Source: CBDDHT01 sp965228615 (GTDB lineage: Bacteria; Pseudomonadota; Alphaproteobacteria; Rhizobiales; Methyloligellaceae). Taken from it: a stretch of DNA of 64,000 nucleotides. Below, piece after piece: positions 58,954-64,000 of the stretch (its first letter is position 1; every line of letters begins with the position of its first letter). The notes below the pieces were generated by a model. That model saw only the letters and a list, made by a program, of their open reading frames with translations, was not told where the DNA came from and did not search any database. Location of the stretch: NCBI GenBank assembly GCA_965228615.1, contig CBDDHT010000004.1, positions 3,100,001 through 3,164,000 of the forward strand, in the 5' to 3' direction. The translations under genes and the position numbers were made by a program.

Positions 58954-61545
58954 ATGCTCGGCATTCCAAGAACAAAAATATCGACTGGCAAACCGCTCTA
59001 TAGCGACAAGGAATTGACTCGCCTTTCAGCCCAGGTACACCGGCTCTATGCGGCCAGTCCCCTTTCCAATAAGCGTGCCTTGCATGGTATCGCCGATGAA
59101 ATTCTCCAGGCACATTTTCAAGAGAAATATCCCACCCTCAACAACAGTCTGAAATCTGCATTTCTTACGTTGCTTTATCGCCTGCTGTGCAGTGAGCCCC
59201 TATTGTACGAGCCGCCAGAGCTTGAGAAACTTCAGGCTCTACCTTTGCCGCTTGCTGATCTGATAGCCGAGGCACAACAGCATCGGGATTTTCTGAAAGC
59301 ACCCAACCAAACTCTTTCGCTTATCAAAGAAAAATTGCTGACCATCGTCCAGATGCTCACGGCATCCTTGCCTCCGGAAGTGGTATTCACTGCGGAGCAA
59401 TCAGCACCGCATCGCGTATCTTTGACGTCCATGCTTATCAAACCAAAGCAGCTACTCAATCATCTGCTTGGTCAGTTTCTTCTTACAGATCCAGACCAAC
59501 ACAGGGTGGAGTTATTCAAGCCCCTAGCGCGAACTCTCAATGGCAATCTACTGCGCGCATCTGGGGCTACGGCCAAAACTCCAGACCCTGCGGTTGTCGT
59601 GCCTGCTGACCGTCAGGAAGATCCGCTTACCCTCGTCTCAGAGTATTTTGCTGAAACGGCCTTTCAGGAGTTTTTCCACCTTTCACTCCCCTATCGCTTT
59701 CCGGTATCGGCTCAAATGAAGCACAGCCTGGTCGTAGGGCAGACCGGCCACGGCAAGTCTATGTGGCTCTTGGCCGATGCCCATTCAAAGATCATCGATG
59801 AGAAGAAGAATGCTGTGGTTAGTTTTGACAATCAGGGTGATACGAACAGGCTACTGGCTACCTCAGCCCTCTTTGATCCGGACGACCCGAATTCACATGC
59901 AGATAGGCTTATCATTATCGATGGCGGTGACGTTATCAATCCACCAGCCCTGTCACTCTTTGATCTTTCCGTTAAAGAAATCGATGCCCTCTCTCCCGAA
60001 CGCTACGCCGAATTTTACAATTCCAGCGTGCAGACTTATCGCTACATTTTTTCCGGACTTCTCAATTCAGACCTGACTCCAGCTATGGACACCCTCTTTA
60101 CCTATCTCGCTCATCCCATGCTCCGGATACCCGAGAGCAATCTCATGACGTTTTTGAAGTTGATGCAAAACCCCGAGGACTTTCAAAAATACATAGATCA
60201 ATGCGATCCCCACACTCGGGAGTTTTTCAAGCAGCAACTCAAACCCAAATCCTACCGAGCAACCCGTGAAGCTATCGCCCAGCGTATCTGGAACGTCATG
60301 GCTAATCCGGCCTTCAACCGACTCTTCTCAGCCAAGCGTAGCAAGATCAATCTCTTTGAGGCTTTGAACGATGGGAAGATCATTCTGATCAATTCAGCCA
60401 TGAATGTTCTTGGTGAAGATGGCTCAAAAATCTTCACACGCTTTTTCCTGGCCATGATCAACCAGGCTTGCTTACAGCGTCAGATTATCCCGGAAGCCGA
60501 AAGAACTGATACCTACGTCTACTTGGACGAATGCCAAGACAGCATCAACGGCGACCCCAAGGTTGAGCGCCTCTTACGCCAGGGGCGCAAATACCGCCTT
60601 TCGATAAACTTGCTGACGCAGAACTTCGCCAAGCTCGATAGTAAGATCCGTGACATCATCGCAACCAACACCATCATCAAACTGGCAGGTGGCCTTGATC
60701 CTAAAGAGGCTGCTGAGATGGCAGCGAACATGCGCTGTCCTCCACAGTTGATCACCAATGCCAAGCTTGATGAAGATGCACTTACAACGGAATTTGCAGC
60801 ACGGATCTCGACACAATCAGAAGCCTTTAAAGTGACCACTCCCCTCTTGGTCGTTCATAAGCTGCCTCGCATGAAGGATGCCTCATACGCCACGTTGCTT
60901 CGAGAAAACCGGAAGCGCTATTGTGTAGAAGCTTCAGGGGACGATTTCGGTCATTGTCCTACACCGGCTACGGAGAACATGATGGATCAGGACGATGCAC
61001 AGGATGATCCTAGATCGGTTCAGTCCGAACCAGGGCAGCTCAACTCAGACACTACCGGCCAGGGCAGCTCAACTCATCGAGCGCTTCAGACTGAAATAAG
61101 GGACTTTGCTACTGATTTAGGACTTTTAACCAGAGCCGAGAAATCTCATCCAGAGCATAGCTGTAGAGTCGATCTTGCAATCCGTATCGACGATGAAGAT
61201 GTGGCCGTACAAGTGTGCTGGAAGAACCGGGTGGCTGATGAGGCAGCTGCCATACAGCGCATCCTCGAGGCAGGGTATCGCCATGTGTACATGACCGGCC
61301 TCGACGATAAACATCTGGACGATATTGAAGTGGCCATGCGCCTCATCCTTCCTCACCGATATGTCCGGGATGTCAGCTTCCTGCCAAAGGACAATCTTTT
61401 GACCCTCCTTCGTGCCAGAGCGCCAAAGGACAATACCAGTCATAAAGGATGGTCGGTAACAACAGAGAGCGAAGCTCTCGATGATGAGGAAGCGCGCAAG
61501 CGAAAGGCCGCCACCGATAAGATCTTGGGTATCACACAGGACTAG
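58954..61545 (+). CDS. VirD4/HerA-like DNA-pump ATPase with C-terminal nuclease-like domain
   Basis: 863 residues. About 230 residues of helical N-terminus precede the P-loop domain: Walker A VVGQTGHGKSM (Lys268), Walker B TYVYLDECQDS (Asp525, Glu526) and a sensor-like stretch (LSINLLTQNFAKL). The C-terminal ~150 residues resemble a PD-(D/E)XK-type fold: CRVDLAI (Asp740), then VAVQVCWKN, with Gln753 where Glu is usual and Lys757 four residues on. It has AGGAG upstream and a terminator 10 bases after the stop. It is distinct from the 45626 TraG-like ATPase. Likely motor of an uncharacterised membrane complex moving or cutting DNA. Confidence 0.78.
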   Translation: MLGIPRTKISTGKPLYSDKELTRLSAQVHRLYAASPLSNKRALHGIADEILQAHFQEKYPTLNNSLKSAFLTLLYRLLCSEPLLYEPPELEKLQALPLPLADLIAEAQQHRDFLKAPNQTLSLIKEKLLTIVQMLTASLPPEVVFTAEQSAPHRVSLTSMLIKPKQLLNHLLGQFLLTDPDQHRVELFKPLARTLNGNLLRASGATAKTPDPAVVVPADRQEDPLTLVSEYFAETAFQEFFHLSLPYRFPVSAQMKHSLVVGQTGHGKSMWLLADAHSKIIDEKKNAVVSFDNQGDTNRLLATSALFDPDDPNSHADRLIIIDGGDVINPPALSLFDLSVKEIDALSPERYAEFYNSSVQTYRYIFSGLLNSDLTPAMDTLFTYLAHPMLRIPESNLMTFLKLMQNPEDFQKYIDQCDPHTREFFKQQLKPKSYRATREAIAQRIWNVMANPAFNRLFSAKRSKINLFEALNDGKIILINSAMNVLGEDGSKIFTRFFLAMINQACLQRQIIPEAERTDTYVYLDECQDSINGDPKVERLLRQGRKYRLSINLLTQNFAKLDSKIRDIIATNTIIKLAGGLDPKEAAEMAANMRCPPQLITNAKLDEDALTTEFAARISTQSEAFKVTTPLLVVHKLPRMKDASYATLLRENRKRYCVEASGDDFGHCPTPATENMMDQDDAQDDPRSVQSEPGQLNSDTTGQGSSTHRALQTEIRDFATDLGLLTRAEKSHPEHSCRVDLAIRIDDEDVAVQVCWKNRVADEAAAIQRILEAGYRHVYMTGLDDKHLDDIEVAMRLILPHRYVRDVSFLPKDNLLTLLRARAPKDNTSHKGWSVTTESEALDDEEARKRKAATDKILGITQD

Positions 61546-61994
61546 CTCGACACCGGCCAGGCCAACTGCCTGGTCGTTTTTCTTCGTCTATAGCGTACGT
61601 CTGCTTATATGTATTAAAGAGCAATAACGATAGAAAAGAGCAATATCCTAATTTAAGAGCCACTACCGCATCCCCGGCGAGGAAGAATGACGAGCCGGGC
61701 TTAATGAAAGAGATTATAATTATCCTATGGCGGTCGTTGCAGCACATGTGTTTAAGGCCACACTCTCTATTTCTGTTGGTCTAATTTTTTCCACCCGTTG
61801 CCTCTCCCCTTAGCCCTCAAGGGCACACCCTCAATTCTCCTATATATGGATGTAGTGTTACAGTCTGCATTCACAGAAAAGCGGTCGCAAGGTTCGACAC
61901 CGTTCCTCATCCTACTTCAGCATGATTTTTAGAATCCAAACAGTAGCAGCCTATGATCTCATGAAGCTTAGCTCAGAGTTTGCTGGTCGTAGTG
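61546..61994. other. Gap after the ATPase operon
   Basis: About 450 bases. Apart from the terminator at its start I see no gene, repeat or clear promoter. Confidence 0.4.
61555..61581 (+). terminator. Rho-independent terminator of the ATPase operon
   Basis: GGCCAGGC/GCCTGGTC (8 bp, one G-T pair) with loop CAACT is followed by G and five T residues, 10 bases after the last stop of the four-gene operon. Confidence 0.85.
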
Positions 61995-62159
61995 TTACAG
62001 CATGAACACACGTACGATCAGTTCGTTCACGCTCATCGCTTGCTCTTTGGCTAGTTTCCTCAGTTTCCCTGCCTCTTTCTCACTCAGCCTAACCGTCACA
62101 ATTTTATCTCGTTTCCTGCCGGTCGCCGGTCTGCCCATCCTAGTATTCGGCTTTTTCAT
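61995..62159 (-). CDS. Ribbon-helix-helix DNA-binding protein
   Basis: 54 residues from the ATG at 62159. A basic N-terminus (PNTRMGRPATGRKRDK) is followed by the RHH strand IVTVRLSEKE and helices AGKLRKLAKEQ and SVNELIVRVFML. It is divergent from the winged-helix-like gene at 62288, with two identical CGGATGTCCG sites between them around a TATAAT box. It is probably an autoregulatory repressor of the divergent unit. Confidence 0.75.
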   Translation of the reverse strand: MKKPNTRMGRPATGRKRDKIVTVRLSEKEAGKLRKLAKEQAMSVNELIVRVFML

Positions 62160-62191
62160 ACTATTCAGGTTACCACATGTGTTGAGATAGG

Positions 62192-62200
62192 TTATCCACA
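62192..62200. other. DnaA-box-like nonamer
   Basis: TTATCCACA, a perfect DnaA consensus match, in the divergent regulatory region. A complementary copy is at 44856-44864. Single boxes do not define an origin. Confidence 0.35.
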
Positions 62201-62205
62201 CTTTA

Positions 62206-62260
62206 CGGATGTCCGTATACTGAGAATATGTGTATAATGATATTACTTTGCGGATGTCCG
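62206..62260. promoter_or_regulatory. Two operators around a divergent promoter
   Basis: CGGATGTCCG occurs at 62206-62215 and 62251-62260. Each has inverted CGGA/TCCG halves. A GTGTATAAT -10 box lies between them (TATAAT at 62233-62238), placing one site near -35 and the other just after the start of transcription, a classic repression layout. Confidence 0.68.
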
Positions 62261-62287
62261 GAAAGTATTAACAATAATATAACTACT

Positions 62288-62506
62288 ATGACTACAATAA
62301 CAAAAGTGCAAGCAATCACGCAACTTATCAAAAACAATAAAGGACGGGCAACCTGGCAAGAACTTTATGAAAATATAACTCGTTATTATCCAGAGGCGAA
62401 AAGATCAAAAGAATGGCAGGCCGGTATACGAGGCGTAGTCTACCGTGAAATTAGAAACGGGAAAACTTTCAAGCAGCACAAAGACAGTTCATTATCATTA
62501 AAGTAG
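62288..62506 (+). CDS. Small winged-helix-like hypothetical protein
   Basis: 72 residues from the ATG at 62288. The sequence (ITQLIKNNKGRATWQELYEN, ITRYYPEAKRSKEWQAGIRG, VVYREIRNGKTF) reads as a helix-turn-helix or winged helix of the HARE/restriction-associated type. It is read from the promoter flanked by the two RHH operators and lies 39 bases before the next gene. Could be a regulator or part of a modification-related pair. Confidence 0.55.
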   Translation: MTTITKVQAITQLIKNNKGRATWQELYENITRYYPEAKRSKEWQAGIRGVVYREIRNGKTFKQHKDSSLSLK

Positions 62507-62545
62507 ACGCTATTGAGAAAAAAGAAGGCCGTTATCAGAATTGTA

Positions 62546-63154
62546 ATGACGTTAAAAGACAATATGAAAACTTATCTCAAGACAATACAAAAACCGAGGC
62601 TAGAAATTAGGCATGACGAGTTTCCGATCAACCCGTTAGAAGATGATGAACTAGGAATGTTTCTCACAATAAGTCGTGATATACAAGATCATGTTGATTG
62701 TGATTATATCCAGCGACTAAATTCATCATATACACCTATGGAACTAAAGACAATAATGATGCAAACGTCTGAGAAAGCGAATGATATGGAGGAACATGTT
62801 CAGCTTATGGATGAACGACTCCGGGGGGAATATCATATTTTCCCCGTTACCATATATAGACATAGTGGTACAAGTATTTACATTGGTAATTGTCACGGGT
62901 TTGACCACAGTAATGGTTCCTTTTATTTCGCACAGAAGAGTGGGGCGGAAAACAGAAACGAATTAGAGAAATTAGTAAATGGTGTTCTAGCGGAGTATTC
63001 TAAGTATATAAATGGAGAGATTTATGAATTTATGCTATATGACGAACAGGGGGAGGTTGTAGAAAGTGGTGGCAACATATTCGATGTCGCCGATATAAAA
63101 GAGCTGTTAGGAGCCGACTGGAAGGGCGAAAACATGATGGAATACCTTGTATAG
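62546..63154 (+). CDS. Conserved phage/plasmid hypothetical protein
   Basis: 202 residues from ATG 62546; a TTG 33 bases upstream is possible and ATG 62564 is another candidate. The pattern FPINPLEDDELGMFLTISRD near the N-terminus, VTIYRHSGTSIYIGN in the middle and EFMLYDEQGEVVES near the end is that of a family found in many phages and mobile elements, usually seen as 'NPREWDNLGT' and 'YDHSG'. Function unknown. Same transcriptional unit as the preceding gene. Confidence 0.66.
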   Translation: MTLKDNMKTYLKTIQKPRLEIRHDEFPINPLEDDELGMFLTISRDIQDHVDCDYIQRLNSSYTPMELKTIMMQTSEKANDMEEHVQLMDERLRGEYHIFPVTIYRHSGTSIYIGNCHGFDHSNGSFYFAQKSGAENRNELEKLVNGVLAEYSKYINGEIYEFMLYDEQGEVVESGGNIFDVADIKELLGADWKGENMMEYLV

Positions 63155-63210
63155 AGCGTGAAATACAAGAACCAAGCGGAATACGACTGCCATGTATACA
63201 CGTGATAATG

Positions 63211-64000
63211 CTATTTCGTGGTAAGTGTAGTTCTACAACGGTTAGTCGATGTTATATGTGACAACTGTTCTATCCGTTTGCGTTGCATCTTCAGCAGATT
63301 GATGGCTGCTAGATCCTTCTTGATCTGTCTTCTGCGTTTGCAGTACGGCCCTTCCTTGAAAATGCGTCTGGTGATTTTCTTGGCCTTCTTACCCTTGCCG
63401 ATTTTGTGAGTGACACTCTTCCAACCGTCGTCACGGTACCATCGTGACCTGTCCTCGTTTGCTTTGATGTTGCTTTCAACTCGTTTGTTGAATTTCGCTA
63501 TCTGGCGATCCACATCCCCATAGGCTCGTTCGGGACCGGCCGAGATAATGTTGCCAAGCATCACTTCGGTCTCAGAGCGCCACGATGACCAAGAGGCTTC
63601 GAGCTTAGTTCCAAAGACTGCTCTGGCTTCCTTCTTGGGCAAGCGTCCTAACCATATCGTTCGTAGTGCTACAGAGGCTTTGGACGCAGAGCCGTGGTTT
63701 TGCATGGCGTATTTCAGAAGGGCGCACTTCTGATTTAGCCTACCGTGATCAAGTTTGACTGCCATCATTCGATAGGCTGCTGGTCTTTCTTTCTCAATCT
63801 GATCTAAGACAGCTTTGCCTAACATCTGGCGATAGGCTTTCTGCACGCTTGTGCGTGAACATGATGTTCCCCATTTGGGAACTCTCAACACCAAACCTTC
63901 TTCATATTGTTTAACGTGCAGTGACCCACCTTGCTGTAGTGCTACCGCACTTAGGCTCTGACCGGTCATATTCTCCGCCAGACGGTTCGCGCGTAACCAT
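63211..64000 (-). CDS. Hypothetical basic protein, truncated by window end
   Basis: At least 263 residues. The frame stays open to base 64000 on the minus strand, so the N-terminus is missing and the internal Met near 63969 is not necessarily the start. It is strongly basic and helical, with Lys/Arg clusters (KIGKGKKAKKITRRIFKEG, CKRRRQIKKDLAA). The segment AALKQ/AYRQMLGKAVLDQIEKE and later ALRTIWLGRLPKKEARAVFG have no family I know. The composition suggests nucleic-acid binding; a recombinase or transposase is possible but no catalytic motif is visible. Confidence 0.55.
   Translation of the reverse strand, partial: WLRANRLAENMTGQSLSAVALQQGGSLHVKQYEEGLVLRVPKWGTSCSRTSVQKAYRQMLGKAVLDQIEKERPAAYRMMAVKLDHGRLNQKCALLKYAMQNHGSASKASVALRTIWLGRLPKKEARAVFGTKLEASWSSWRSETEVMLGNIISAGPERAYGDVDRQIAKFNKRVESNIKANEDRSRWYRDDGWKSVTHKIGKGKKAKKITRRIFKEGPYCKRRRQIKKDLAAINLLKMQRKRIEQLSHITSTNRCRTTLTTK

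Noticed and set aside
61995..62506. Toxin-antitoxin pair formed by the ribbon-helix-helix gene and the divergent gene
   Set aside because: The genes are divergent rather than co-transcribed, and the second protein resembles a winged helix, not a known toxin.
32949..64000. Alternative genetic code (UGA recoded), as in some candidate phyla
   Set aside because: Genes in this block end normally at TGA, TAA and TAG, and the 2,917-residue frame has no internal TGA.

Overview
The window joins three blocks of DNA. Block 1 (1-12536) is G+C-rich and reads as an alphaproteobacterial chromosome, probably of the rhizobial order. It holds the end of an NhaC Na+/H+ antiporter, a GlxA/GbdR-type regulator divergent from a complete heterotetrameric sarcosine oxidase operon (soxB-soxD-soxA-soxG), a single-chain L-serine ammonia-lyase (sdaA), a helical protein of unknown function, an acyl-CoA dehydrogenase and a histidine phosphatase. 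Sarcosine oxidase yields glycine and methylene-tetrahydrofolate, a route to serine. SdaA then turns serine into pyruvate, so the first ten kilobases look like a small methylated-amine/serine catabolic neighbourhood.

Block 2 (12537-28940) is an integrative genomic island in a tRNA-Arg(ACG) gene. An exact 48-bp direct repeat of the tRNA 3' part marks both ends. A P4-type tyrosine integrase sits just inside the left end, and tandem 11-bp arm-type sites lie inside both ends. The island carries a solitary adenine methyltransferase, an HD-type alarmone-hydrolase-like protein, a leftward maintenance operon (AlpA-type regulator, winged-helix replication-like protein, ArdC/ImmA-like metallopeptidase, small conserved proteins) and a rightward cassette of nuclease-like genes (GIY-YIG, HKD/phospholipase D, HNH, HEPN with zinc ribbons, RNase H-like). 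The HNH gene is frameshifted, and the end of the cassette looks frame-disturbed too. This cassette is the best candidate defence system in the island.

Block 3 (about 28972-64000) is visibly more AT-rich and has a different gene style: many small genes, large structured gaps, strong TATAAT boxes and several nearly leaderless starts. It has no housekeeping genes. It encodes a 2,917-residue RHS/SpvB-type secreted protein with three DNA-identical LamG repeats, a TraG/VirD4-like ATPase followed by a replication-relaxation-type protein, and a tight four-gene operon (membrane coiled-coil protein, vWA-like protein, small membrane protein, second DNA-pump ATPase with a nuclease-like tail). It also has two ribbon-helix-helix regulators with visible operators, plasmid/phage-type conserved hypotheticals and several strongly structured non-coding repeats. 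It is most likely part of a second mobile element abutting the tRNA gene, with its other end beyond the window. An assembly join at the tRNA cannot be excluded from sequence alone.

The most notable unexplained items are the four-gene ATPase operon (56140-61545), the island nuclease cassette (23953-28622), two RNA-like repeats with compensatory base changes around 48.7 and 49.2 kb, and a 163-nt multi-stem element at 45.03-45.19 kb.
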